A stretch of 23,961 nt of DNA, from NCBI GenBank assembly GCA_002455655.1, contig DKLF01000129.1:264-24224 (forward strand), written 5' to 3'. Below the pieces are notes generated by a model. That model made no database searches. It had not been told where the DNA came from and saw only the letters and a program-made list of their open reading frames with translations. Position numbers and translations under genes: made by a program. Below, piece after piece: positions 16,090-23,141 of the stretch. Numbering within the stretch: the first letter of the stretch is position 1; each line of letters begins with the position of its first letter. Origin of the DNA: Oscillibacter sp. UBA6647 (GTDB taxonomy: Bacteria; Bacillota; Clostridia; Oscillospirales; Oscillospiraceae).

Positions 16090-16791
16090 ATGCCCGCCAA
16101 CAGAAAGTCTACCAATAAAACGGCTCACGTGCTGAATGTCATCACGGCAGGTCGGGCAACGGCCGAGGAAGAACCCCCCGCTTCGCTGGCTTCTCCGCCT
16201 GCGGCAACGGCCGAGGCCGTCAGCCCGCCGCCCGTCATCGCGCCGCCGCCGGTCATTGCGCCGGTTGTTCCCATGGTGGAGGTGGAGCACGCCCCCGAGG
16301 AGCTTTCCAATCAGATTCGGGAGGCCCTGCGGGAGGAGGTGGAGCGGGCGGAGAGCGACACGTTTTCTGTCCTTCAGCCGGAGGTTATTAAAACGGGAGA
16401 CTATGCGTCGCCGTCCAGTCCGTCTTCGCCCGCCGCGCCGCCTGCTTCTTCCATCGGGCGGCGCACGCCCGTGAGGTCCGCGCAGCCAATGCTTGCCGGA
16501 GAGCCTCAGGTCCCGCCAGGTACGGGAGATGAGAGTGAGTACGTCAACGTCATGCAGGCGCTGGTGCGGGAAAAGGTGCCTAAATATATCAAGCTTCTGG
16601 GCGTTTGCCCGTGCAGCCGGTGTCAGGCGGATGTGGAGGCGTTGGCGCTGAGCCATCTGGAGCCAAAGTACATTGTACTGCAAAAATGCCAGAGGTTTCC
16701 TTACTCCGTGTATGAAAACCACTATAACGCGGCCGTCACATCCCAGATCATCTCCGCCTGTCGGGTGGTGATGGAAAACCCCAGACATTGA
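16090..16791 (+). CDS. ComFB-domain protein with Pro-rich N-terminus
   Basis: The C-terminal 85 residues match the late-competence ComFB family: EYVNVMQALVREKV at about 150-163, Cys motif CPCSRC (173-178), then DVEALALSHLEPKYIVLQ. ComFB proteins have recently been reported as cyclic-dinucleotide (c-di-GMP) receptors in some bacteria; whether this one binds is inference. ComFB itself is only about 100 residues. Here a 148-residue N-terminal part is added: a basic tip, a Pro/Ala-rich segment (PPPVIAPPPVIAP at about 47-59), a short helix (72-86) and another Pro/Ser linker. The ATG follows AGGAGG eight bases upstream. An upstream in-frame start would run inside parA and is rejected. It is in an operon with parA and ends at a strong terminator. 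Confidence 0.88.
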   Translation: MPANRKSTNKTAHVLNVITAGRATAEEEPPASLASPPAATAEAVSPPPVIAPPPVIAPVVPMVEVEHAPEELSNQIREALREEVERAESDTFSVLQPEVIKTGDYASPSSPSSPAAPPASSIGRRTPVRSAQPMLAGEPQVPPGTGDESEYVNVMQALVREKVPKYIKLLGVCPCSRCQADVEALALSHLEPKYIVLQKCQRFPYSVYENHYNAAVTSQIISACRVVMENPRH

Positions 16792-16802
16792 CCGTTTTTT
16801 AG

Positions 16803-16838
16803 AAAGACCGCCGCCCGGCTGGGCGGCGGTCTTTTTTT
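16803..16838 (+). terminator. Intrinsic terminator after parA-comFB operon
   Basis: An 11-bp GC-rich stem (16806-16816 with 16821-16831) has a GGCT loop and is followed by seven Ts (16832-16838). Confidence 0.95.
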
Positions 16839-16980
16839 GCGGAAGCGGCTGAGCAGTATCAATGTGCCTGCCTATGGCGTTGCCACGTTTTTTTGAGAGC
16901 GCTGGGCTTGCGGACGGTTGTCCGGAAATATCGGAGCTGCCTCTGCGGTTTTATCTGAAAACAATCTGTCAATATGCGGC

Positions 16981-17020
16981 AATGCTCCCCTCTGTTCGAC
17001 AACAGAGGGGAGCATTTTTC
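16981..17020. terminator. Second hairpin with 16-bp stem before the COG0523 gene end
   Basis: Arms 16981-16996 and 17001-17016 are perfectly complementary around CGAC. Ts follow on the plus strand but not on the minus strand, although the nearest gene end (17052) is on the minus strand. It may act in both directions. The interval 16839-16980 between the two hairpins holds no recognisable gene. Confidence 0.7.
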
Positions 17021-17051
17021 TGAAATATTACAAATTGTATTAAAACGAACT

Positions 17052-17981
17052 TTAAAACGACACAATTTCCTGCCGGGGTTTCTTGCCGTCCGCCACCGAG
17101 ACGATGTGCATCACCGGACCGGGACCCTTGTAGGCAGGATGCTCCTCCACGTCCATTTTGGCGGTAATTTCCATCCAGTCGTGATTTTTGAAGCGGTCAA
17201 GTCCCTCGCCGCGGGCAATCAGGCCCAGGAAGGTCACGTCCTTCTCACAGCACACCATGGCAAACCGGCCCGGGCAGTCTATACCGGGATACTGGGAGGA
17301 ATGGCACATTACCACCATCATGTGGACCAGCTTGCCCTGATACCGGTCGGGGTGGTCCATCACGTCCACATACCACACGCCGAAGTCCTCGTCGGGGATG
17401 TCGATGACCTCCTGCGTCATGTCAAAGGGGCACTCGTCGCCGGTGAGATAGTCCTCGCTGGTGCCGTCTACATTCTCCAGATAAATGTCCGCACGGCGGT
17501 TCACCATCCGCAGGTTGCGCTTGCGCAGGCTTTCCCGCAGCTCCGGGGTGCAGCGGTTAAAGACCAGCATGTCCGCGCCTGTAATTTTCTCCATCATAAG
17601 CTGACCCATGTTTTTGGCATAAGTTTCAAAGGTGGAAGCCTGCACCATGCACATAATCTGATACAGCACCCAGTTGGCTGGAAGCACATCCCGGTAAAGC
17701 CGCTCAAGCTGCCACATGCCGTTGTATTCAATCAGCACCTGACGGGGCTTGTACTTTTTTTCGCACTCCTTCAAAAATGAACAGGTCAGCGCCTTTTCAC
17801 TCTCTATGGTCACCACCGTGACATTGGAAAGAGCGGCCTTGTCGTATTCCTCTTCGCCCTCCTCGCAGCAGAGAAGAAGGGTCTTGTCCTCCTTGGCAAA
17901 GCCGTCCTGTAAAATGCCGTTGATAAAATTGGTTTTGCCGCCGTCCAGAAAGCCGGCGATGAGATAAACGGGTATATCCAT
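17052..17981 (-). CDS. COG0523 (CobW-type) GTPase fused to a DUF1980-like domain
   Basis: The N-terminal G3E P-loop domain has Walker A GFLDGGKT at residues 10-17 (usual form GFLGAGKT). The ENEFGE and CxCC motifs of metal-handling COG0523 proteins are absent; CCEEGEEEYD (38-47) and EYNGMW (85-90) stand in the equivalent places. FNR (141-143) fills the base-recognition position. The last 120 residues (from about 190) resemble DUF1980, found in YcgQ/TIGR03943 proteins next to permeases, with a conserved CC pair (244-245). It may therefore be a metal-linked or permease-linked GTPase with changed chemistry. It follows the His-rich GTPase by 35 bases, in one operon. The function is inferred at family level only. 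Confidence 0.83.
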   Translation of the reverse strand: MDIPVYLIAGFLDGGKTNFINGILQDGFAKEDKTLLLCCEEGEEEYDKAALSNVTVVTIESEKALTCSFLKECEKKYKPRQVLIEYNGMWQLERLYRDVLPANWVLYQIMCMVQASTFETYAKNMGQLMMEKITGADMLVFNRCTPELRESLRKRNLRMVNRRADIYLENVDGTSEDYLTGDECPFDMTQEVIDIPDEDFGVWYVDVMDHPDRYQGKLVHMMVVMCHSSQYPGIDCPGRFAMVCCEKDVTFLGLIARGEGLDRFKNHDWMEITAKMDVEEHPAYKGPGPVMHIVSVADGKKPRQEIVSF

Positions 17982-18016
17982 AAATGAAAAATCCTTTACA
18001 GCAATTGAAACTTATT

Positions 18017-19204
18017 TTATAGGCCAAACAGCACTTTGAGCTTCGCTTCGTTCAGCTCCGCGCCGATGACACACAGGCGGCCCGTGTAGTCGGGGGCGCC
18101 CCGCCGGACCTCCGCCTCCTCGGGCACGTAGTCAAAGTGAAGCCAGTTGCCATCCGCCGCCGGAAGAATGCCCTTGGCCCGTAGAACCCTGCCAAAGTCG
18201 CCGGAGTCCAGCTTTTCCAGAATGGTGCGAATGCCCGCTTCTGTGAAGACCTTGGGTGTCTCCGCACCCCAACTGGTAAACACCTCGTCCGCGTGATGGT
18301 GGTGGCAGGAGCAATCGGGGTCACTGCACTCGTGCGCATGGTCATGACGGTGTTCATGCTCATGCTCATGCTCATGCTCATGCTCATGCTCATGCTCATG
18401 CTCGTGTTCGTGTTCGTGTTCATGATGATGATCGTGTTCGTGCTCATGGTCATGATGATGCTCATGCTCGTGGTGGTGATCATGGCAGGAGCAGTCGGGG
18501 TCGCCGCACTCGTGCTCATGATGCTCATGGTCGTGATGATGCTCGTGCTCATGGGCATCTGCCGCGCGCTCGGCGCGGATACGCTCCAGCAGTTCGTCCG
18601 CCAAAGATACTTTTTCAATAGCGGAGAGAATAGTTTTGCCGTCCAATTGGTCCCAAGGGGTGGTGAGAATGGCGGCCTGAGGGCTCAGCTCCCGCAGCAT
18701 GGCCACGGCGGCGTCCAGCTTTTCAGCCGACAGCTTCTGTGTCCGGGAGAGAATAATGGTTCCTGCGGATTCCACCTGATTGTTGTAGAACTCGCCAAAG
18801 TTTTTCATATAGACCTTCACTTTGGATGCGTCCGCCACCGTGACAAAGCTGTTCAGCTCCATCTCGGCGCTCTTGGACACCGTGTCCTGCACGGCGGCAA
18901 TCACGTCGCTGAGCTTGCCTACACCGGAGGGCTCGATCAAAATGCGGTCAGGGTGAAACTGCCGCTGCACGTCCTGAAGCGCTTGGCTGAAGTCGCCCAC
19001 CAGAGAGCAGCAGATGCAGCCGGAGGACATCTCGGAAATCTGCACCCCGGATTCCTTTAAAAAGCCGCCGTCAATGCTGATTTCTCCGAATTCGTTCTCA
19101 ATGAGCACCAGCTTTTCGCCCTGATAGGCCTCGGCCAGCAGCTTTTTGATAAGCGTTGTTTTTCCGGCGCCGAGAAAGCCGGAAATAATGTCAATTTTTG
19201 TCAT
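18017..19204 (-). CDS. COG0523 (CobW-type) GTPase with a large His-rich metal-binding insert
   Basis: A putative metallochaperone GTPase. Walker A GFLGAGKTT is at residues 9-17, ENEFGE at 36-41, the metal-binding GCICC at 62-66 and EPSG at 91-94. The base-recognition NKxD is replaced by SRTQ (153-156). Between the GTPase and the CobW C-terminal domain (about 310-395) lies a His/Glu/Asp-rich stretch (218-304). Two near-identical Cys boxes, C(G/S)DPDCSC, at 233-240 and 293-300 bracket it. Such inserts bind zinc, nickel or cobalt in relatives. The ATG at 19204 follows AAGGA; an in-frame extension of 18 residues would start upstream of the likely transcription start and is rejected. Confidence 0.93.
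   Translation of the reverse strand: MTKIDIISGFLGAGKTTLIKKLLAEAYQGEKLVLIENEFGEISIDGGFLKESGVQISEMSSGCICCSLVGDFSQALQDVQRQFHPDRILIEPSGVGKLSDVIAAVQDTVSKSAEMELNSFVTVADASKVKVYMKNFGEFYNNQVESAGTIILSRTQKLSAEKLDAAVAMLRELSPQAAILTTPWDQLDGKTILSAIEKVSLADELLERIRAERAADAHEHEHHHDHEHHEHECGDPDCSCHDHHHEHEHHHDHEHEHDHHHEHEHEHEHEHEHEHEHEHEHEHEHRHDHAHECSDPDCSCHHHHADEVFTSWGAETPKVFTEAGIRTILEKLDSGDFGRVLRAKGILPAADGNWLHFDYVPEEAEVRRGAPDYTGRLCVIGAELNEAKLKVLFGL
18355..18402. repeat. Eight perfect copies of a CATGCT hexamer inside the His-rich coding region
   Basis: Eight uninterrupted hexamers encode alternating Glu-His on the minus strand; imperfect CGTGTT and CATGATG units continue to about 18480. The unit is two codons, so gain or loss of copies keeps the reading frame while changing the number of metal ligands. 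Confidence 0.97.
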
Positions 19205-19242
19205 GGAATCAAGTCCTTCGCTTTTAAATTTGGGGAGCTGAC

Positions 19243-19257
19243 TAATACCTCGTATCA
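19243..19257. promoter_or_regulatory. Dyad overlapping the cobW-operon -10, possible operator
   Basis: TAATAC-CTC-GTATCA is a 6-3-6 inverted repeat with one mismatch. It covers part of the leftward -10 box and the expected start of transcription, a typical place for a repressor to bind. The regulator is unknown; a metal-sensing repressor would suit the genes. Confidence 0.35.
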
Positions 19258-19281
19258 TACCATTTTTTCTTAAAATTGCAA
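19254..19281 (-). promoter_or_regulatory. Candidate sigma-A promoter for the COG0523 operon
   Basis: On the minus strand TTGCAA (19276-19281), a 16-base spacer and TATGAT (19254-19259) carry a TG at the extended -10 position. The implied leader is about 40 bases. Confidence 0.6.
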
Positions 19282-19312
19282 TGTTTATATGGAAAATTCA
19301 TGTCCCGTCCAT

Positions 19313-19329
19313 AAATTTGGACCAAATTT
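19313..19329. promoter_or_regulatory. 17-base perfect palindrome in the divergent intergenic region
   Basis: AAATTTGG-A-CCAAATTT has 8-bp perfect arms about 30 bases upstream of the leftward promoter. It may be a protein-binding site. It sits in the 512-base gap (19205-19716), which otherwise holds the two promoters and no gene I can support. Confidence 0.4.
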
Positions 19330-19582
19330 GTCCGGTCGGCGGAGGATCTGTTTTCTCTCGGACAAGGGCCCAAAAGACCCACGGAGAAGCAAAACGACAC
19401 CAAGGGGGCACCGTGAAAAAATACCCTTGCGTCTTCCTGCCGCAATTGGCGTTATGCCCAAATAAATAAAAAGAAAAACGAGAACTAACGTTTACGCAAT
19501 TGGTAAAAATTATAAAATGAGATAAACGGTGTATGCGAAATTGTATAAAACAGACAATTGTTGCGAAATTGTGAACCCGTTG

Positions 19583-19611
19583 TTGCAACATTTCAACGGC
19601 GGTGCTAGAAT
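19583..19611 (+). promoter_or_regulatory. Candidate sigma-A promoter for the alanine/glycine symporter
   Basis: TTGCAA (19583-19588), a 17-base spacer and TAGAAT (19606-19611) with TGC before it (extended -10). A perfect palindrome TGTTGCAACA (19581-19590) covers the -35. TGCGAAATTGT is repeated directly at 19534-19544 and 19562-19572. Together these suggest operator sites. The leader is about 100 bases. Confidence 0.6.
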
Positions 19612-19716
19612 AAAACCGAAAGGGAGCCAATACAGTTCTTCATGAGAGGGAATTTATACGGCTCCGAAAAGCCGCGGAAGAGCCGCGAACAAAATGGAAG
19701 AGGGGGAAACTAAAAA

Positions 19717-21150
19717 ATGGCAGAGATAATTGCTGAAATTAACGGCAAAATCAATGGCATCGTCTGGGGCATTCCGATGATGATTCTGATTATCGGAACC
19801 GGCCTTTACCTGACCATCCGCACCGGGTTCCTGCAGTTCTCGAAGTTTGGATATGCAATGAAGAACACCATCGGAAAGGTCTTTCATAAGGTGGAGGCCA
19901 AAGAGGGCGCGGTAACGCCGCTTCAGGCGCTGACCACCGCGCTGGCGGCCACTGTGGGCACCGGCAACATCGCGGGTGTGTGCGGCGCGATCGCCGTGGG
20001 CGGTCCCGGCGCGATTTTCTGGATGTGGGTCTCGGCGCTGGTGGGTATGTGCACCAAGTTTGCCGAGGTTACCCTTGCCATCAAATACCGTGAACGCAAC
20101 GATAAGGGCGACTGGGTCGGCGGCCCCATGTATTACATCAAAAACGGTCTGGGACAGAATTGGAAGTGGCTGGGCACGGTGTTTGCCGTGTTCGGGATGC
20201 TGGCCGCCTTCGGCATCGGCAACATGACGCAGGTGAACACCATCGCCACCACCATCGGCTCCGCCATTGGTGAGTTCGTCACCATGAGCGATGGCGGCAT
20301 GAATATCGTTTATCTGATTATCGGCATCGTCGTGGCTTCCATTTCCGCGCTGGTATATCTGGGCGGACTGAAGCGCATCGGCAGCGTGACCGAGAAGCTG
20401 GTCCCTGTCATGGCCATTATTTACATCCTCGGCTGCCTGGCGGTGATTATCACCAATTCCCAGCATGTCGGCAAGGTTTTCAGCGACATCTTTATCGGCG
20501 CCTTTAACCCCGGTGCCGTGGTGGGCGGCGTTGCCGGCGTTGGCATCAAGCAGGCCATCACCAAGGGCGTTGGCCGCGGCATCTTCTCCAACGAGGCCGG
20601 TCTTGGCTCCGCTCCTATCGCCCACGCCGCCGCCGACACGGACAGTGCTGTTCGTCAGGGCCTGTTCGGCGTGTTCGAGGTGTTTGCCGATACCATCGTG
20701 ATCTGCACGCTGACCGCGCTGACCGTGATGTGCGCCTACACCGGCGATAGCGCCATGTCCATTGAATTTGGAAAGTCCGCGGGCGCGGGTCTGGCGATTT
20801 CCGCATTCTCCACCACCTTTGGCGGAAAGGCTGCCGGCGTGGTCGTTGCCATCGGACTGACCCTGTTTGCCCTGTCCACAGTTCTGAGCTGGGGTCTGTA
20901 TGGTACCCGCTGCGCGGAGTTCCTGTTTGGCACCAAGATTATCAAGCCGTATCAGGTGCTGTTCTGCCTGTTTATGGTTGTGGGTGCCACCATGGAACTT
21001 CAGTTGGCATGGGATATTGCCGACACGCTGAACGGCCTGATGGCGATTCCCAATCTGATTGCGCTGCTGTTGCTGTCTCCTGTGGTCTTCAAGCTGGTGA
21101 AAGAGTACTTCTCCGACCCGGCCCGCGCGCTGGAGAAAAAAGCAAAGTAA
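19717..21150 (+). CDS. Sodium:alanine/glycine symporter, AgcS family
   Basis: A secondary transporter of the alanine-or-glycine:cation symporter family that brings in the amino acid with sodium. The 477 residues carry many membrane helices and the family blocks TALAATVGTGNIAGV (about 68-82), GGPGAIFWMW (90-99), GGPMYYI and the later GRGIFSNEAGLGSAPIAHAA. The length is typical. AGAGGGGG precedes the ATG by about ten bases. It is monocistronic, with its own promoter and terminator. I found no convincing glycine riboswitch in its leader. Whether alanine or glycine is preferred cannot be told. Confidence 0.95.
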   Translation: MAEIIAEINGKINGIVWGIPMMILIIGTGLYLTIRTGFLQFSKFGYAMKNTIGKVFHKVEAKEGAVTPLQALTTALAATVGTGNIAGVCGAIAVGGPGAIFWMWVSALVGMCTKFAEVTLAIKYRERNDKGDWVGGPMYYIKNGLGQNWKWLGTVFAVFGMLAAFGIGNMTQVNTIATTIGSAIGEFVTMSDGGMNIVYLIIGIVVASISALVYLGGLKRIGSVTEKLVPVMAIIYILGCLAVIITNSQHVGKVFSDIFIGAFNPGAVVGGVAGVGIKQAITKGVGRGIFSNEAGLGSAPIAHAAADTDSAVRQGLFGVFEVFADTIVICTLTALTVMCAYTGDSAMSIEFGKSAGAGLAISAFSTTFGGKAAGVVVAIGLTLFALSTVLSWGLYGTRCAEFLFGTKIIKPYQVLFCLFMVVGATMELQLAWDIADTLNGLMAIPNLIALLLLSPVVFKLVKEYFSDPARALEKKAK

Positions 21151-21177
21151 GTGATTCAGCCCTTGTGTTTCCGAAAG

Positions 21178-21219
21178 AAAAGCACATCTTGGCGGCATTG
21201 CCACCAAGATGTGCTTTTT
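21178..21219. terminator. Bidirectional terminator between symporter and mgtE
   Basis: Arms 21178-21192 and 21204-21218 give a 15-bp perfect stem, extended inward past one mismatch. A T-tract ends the plus side (GCTTTTTG), and CTTTTCTTT follows on the minus side. It serves both convergent genes. Confidence 0.92.
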
Positions 21220-21314
21220 GTCGAGCGGTTTTCCGCAAAAGAGTTTCCGGAGCCCTGCCGCCGAAGCCCAGAAACAAGGCGATGCGAAAGGGCGCTGCTT
21301 TAAATGGGGAGCTA

Positions 21315-22703
21315 TCAGCCCAAATGCAGAATGGCGGAGGCAAAAGAAAAGTAAATGGAAAGAGAGATGGCGTCTACGATGGTAGTGATGATGGGAGAGG
21401 CCATCACCGCCGGGTCAAAGCCCACCCGCTTTGCCAGCAGAGGAAGGGCGCAGCCCACCACCTTGGCGGAAAATACGGTGACGATCAGAGTGGAGCACAC
21501 AACCAGGGCCACCATGGGGGTCACGGCAGAATTGTGGAACAGCATCTGATCTATCAAAATCAGCTTGAGAAAGTTGGCTGTGGCCAGCGTCAGTCCGCAC
21601 AGCAGGGAAACCCGAATTTCCTTCCAGATGACCCGAAGAATATCGCTGAATGCAATTTCATTCAGTGAAATTCCGCGAATCACAGTAACCGCCGATTGGG
21701 AGCCGGCATTGCCGCCCGTGTCCATCAGCATGGGGATATAGGCGGTCAGAATGGTCGCGGCGGCCAGCGCATTTTCAAAGCTGGAGATAATCTGTCCCGT
21801 AAAGGTTGCGGAAATCATCAGAAGCAAAAGCCACGGAATGCGGGATTTAAACATCTCGAAAATATCGGTTTTCAGATATGGCTTGTCAGAGGGAAGAATC
21901 GCCGCCATCTTTTCGATGTCCTCGGTGACCTCTTCCTGCAGAACGTCCATGGCGTCGTCAACCGTGACGATACCCACCAGTCGGTTTTCCGTATCCACCA
22001 CCGGCAGAGCCAGAAAGTCGTATTTGGAAAGGGTGCGGGCGGTGTATTCCTGATCGTCCAGCGTGGAGACGGAGACAAAGTTGGTCTCCATGATGTCTCC
22101 GATAACTGCGTCCTCTTCCGCCAGCAGCAGCGTGCGCAGAGAAACCAGACCGATGAGGTGACGATTGTCGTCAATGACATAGCAGATGTTGATGGTTTCC
22201 TTGTCGGGGCCGGTGCGGCGGATGCGTTTGAATGCATCCGCCACGGTCATGGAGGTCTTCAGGTCGACAAACTCCGTGGTCATGATGCTGCCGGCGGAAT
22301 CCTCTGGATATTTCAGAATTTCGTTGATGCTCTTGCGCATGTCTGGATCGGAGTGCATCAAAATGCGCTTGACCACGCCCGCCGGCATTTCCTCAACAAT
22401 ATCCACCGCATCGTCTAAATACAGCTCGTCCAGCACCTCTTTCAGCTCCGTGTTGGAAAAGCCCTGAATCAAAAGCTCCTGCTCGTCCGAATCCAGCTCC
22501 ACAAATACCGCCGCAGCCAGCTCTTTGGGAAGCAGGCGAAAAAGAAGCGGAAGGTCCTCCTCCGAAAGGCCGTCCATCAAAGGGGCAATGTCTGCCGCCT
22601 CTAAGAGACACAGGAGGTCCCGCAAGGCAGCATACTGTTTTCGGCGAATGAACTCCTCTATTTTTTCGATCAGTTCCAAGCGCTTGTTTTCAAATTCCAA
22701 CAT
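21315..22703 (-). CDS. mgtE: Magnesium transporter MgtE
   Basis: A magnesium channel/transporter gated by cytoplasmic magnesium. Domain order: helical N-domain (about 20-130) with the ELYLDDAVDIVEEMP segment, two CBS domains (about 135-255), a connecting helix, then five membrane helices (about 285-460). The ion-pathway segment PMLMDTGGNAGSQS lies near residue 335, and the last helices carry FDPAVMASPIITTIVD, whose Asp is part of the known pore. The 462-residue length is typical. It is leftward, behind an M-box riboswitch, so it should be turned off when magnesium is plentiful. Confidence 0.97.
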   Translation of the reverse strand: MLEFENKRLELIEKIEEFIRRKQYAALRDLLCLLEAADIAPLMDGLSEEDLPLLFRLLPKELAAAVFVELDSDEQELLIQGFSNTELKEVLDELYLDDAVDIVEEMPAGVVKRILMHSDPDMRKSINEILKYPEDSAGSIMTTEFVDLKTSMTVADAFKRIRRTGPDKETINICYVIDDNRHLIGLVSLRTLLLAEEDAVIGDIMETNFVSVSTLDDQEYTARTLSKYDFLALPVVDTENRLVGIVTVDDAMDVLQEEVTEDIEKMAAILPSDKPYLKTDIFEMFKSRIPWLLLLMISATFTGQIISSFENALAAATILTAYIPMLMDTGGNAGSQSAVTVIRGISLNEIAFSDILRVIWKEIRVSLLCGLTLATANFLKLILIDQMLFHNSAVTPMVALVVCSTLIVTVFSAKVVGCALPLLAKRVGFDPAVMASPIITTIVDAISLSIYFSFASAILHLG

Positions 22704-22755
22704 ACGCGGGTCCTCCTTTCTTCATATAATCGGCGGGGCAGACACCCCAAAAAGT

Positions 22756-22789
22756 AAAAAAATCCCAATCGTCCCGTCCGGTACGATTG
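22756..22789 (-). terminator. M-box expression-platform terminator
   Basis: On the minus strand CAATCGT and ACGATTG pair (22783-22789 with 22766-22772), with extra inner pairs, followed by GGGA and seven Ts (22762-22756). It lies between the M-box and mgtE and would cut transcription when magnesium is bound. Confidence 0.88.
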
Positions 22790-22819
22790 AGAAAATCTTT
22801 CTCGAAAAACACTGCCGAG

Positions 22820-22990
22820 AGACAGCTCCGCCTCCCCACCGTTCAAGCTTTAGCTTCACAAGGCAGTGAAATTGCATTAGATGATACCTTAAAGTTCGAT
22901 ATCGCCTGTTCAAACCATCTCATGATGTCTCCATCATTTCGCGGCAGCAACCCATATCCCTGTGGTAGCCTTACCTACCGGACGCTGTTC
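22820..22990 (-). promoter_or_regulatory. M-box (ykoK) magnesium riboswitch
   Basis: The minus strand carries the M-box core GGTAGGTAAGGCTACC, then GGGATATGGG, GCTGCCGCGAAATGAT and a closing P1. In P1, ACAGC and TCC (22980-22988) pair with GGAGCTGT (22822-22829) around one bulged G. The span of about 170 bases fits the class. Two 7-base segments, CACTGCC (22862-22868) and GGCAGTG (22810-22816), are complementary across the aptamer's 3' part, a likely alternative pairing for switching. Downstream is an intrinsic terminator, then mgtE. High magnesium should favour aptamer and terminator folding, repressing mgtE. Confidence 0.93.
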
Positions 22991-23003
22991 ACTTTTCTCT
23001 CTT

Positions 23004-23032
23004 ATAGTATGCCAAAAAAGCCGCTGTGTCAA
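23004..23032 (-). promoter_or_regulatory. Sigma-A promoter of the M-box-mgtE transcript
   Basis: Perfect TTGACA (23027-23032), a 17-base spacer and TACTAT (23004-23009) on the minus strand. Transcription would begin just before the riboswitch. Confidence 0.85.
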
Positions 23033-23117
23033 CCGGTAGAGCGGTAAAATTGAAGAAAAGAAAAAATTAAGACGGAAGACGCCCGCTTCGCCGTGGCACG
23101 GCAAGATTTCAGCAAGA

Positions 23118-23131
23118 CAAACGTTTGTACG
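23118..23131. promoter_or_regulatory. SOS-box-like site (LexA) upstream of radC-uvrB
   Basis: CAAACgtttGTACG matches 8 of 10 fixed positions of the Gram-positive LexA site CGAAC-N4-GTTCG. A perfect palindrome ACAAACGTTTGT (23117-23128) overlaps it. It lies 10 bases upstream of the -35. uvrB is a classic LexA target, which supports the call; the mismatches leave it uncertain. Confidence 0.4.
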
Positions 23132-23141
23132 ATAAAAGTGC

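Noticed and set aside
16859..17065. Leftward 68-codon frame between the ComFB and COG0523 genes
   Set aside because: It runs through the terminator hairpin and into the end of the COG0523 gene, and lacks a ribosome site or family pattern.
18301..18540. Short regular repeats resembling a CRISPR array
   Set aside because: Units are 6 bases with no unique spacers and lie in a coding frame for His/Glu; no cas genes are near.
18293..19060. Rightward frame encoding long Met-Leu runs that looks like a membrane protein
   Set aside because: The Met-Leu runs are simply the opposite strand of the Glu-His hexamer repeat in the COG0523 gene.
19330..19470. Possible glycine riboswitch before the alanine/glycine symporter
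   Set aside because: ACCAAGGGGGCA loosely recalls part of the aptamer, but the CUCUCAGGCAAAAGGAC core is missing and no tandem copy is present. A covariance search would settle it.
19654..21207. Leftward open frame of 517 codons opposite the symporter
   Set aside because: It is the antisense of a clear AgcS-family gene; the product is His/Gly/Asn-rich without domain-like pattern.
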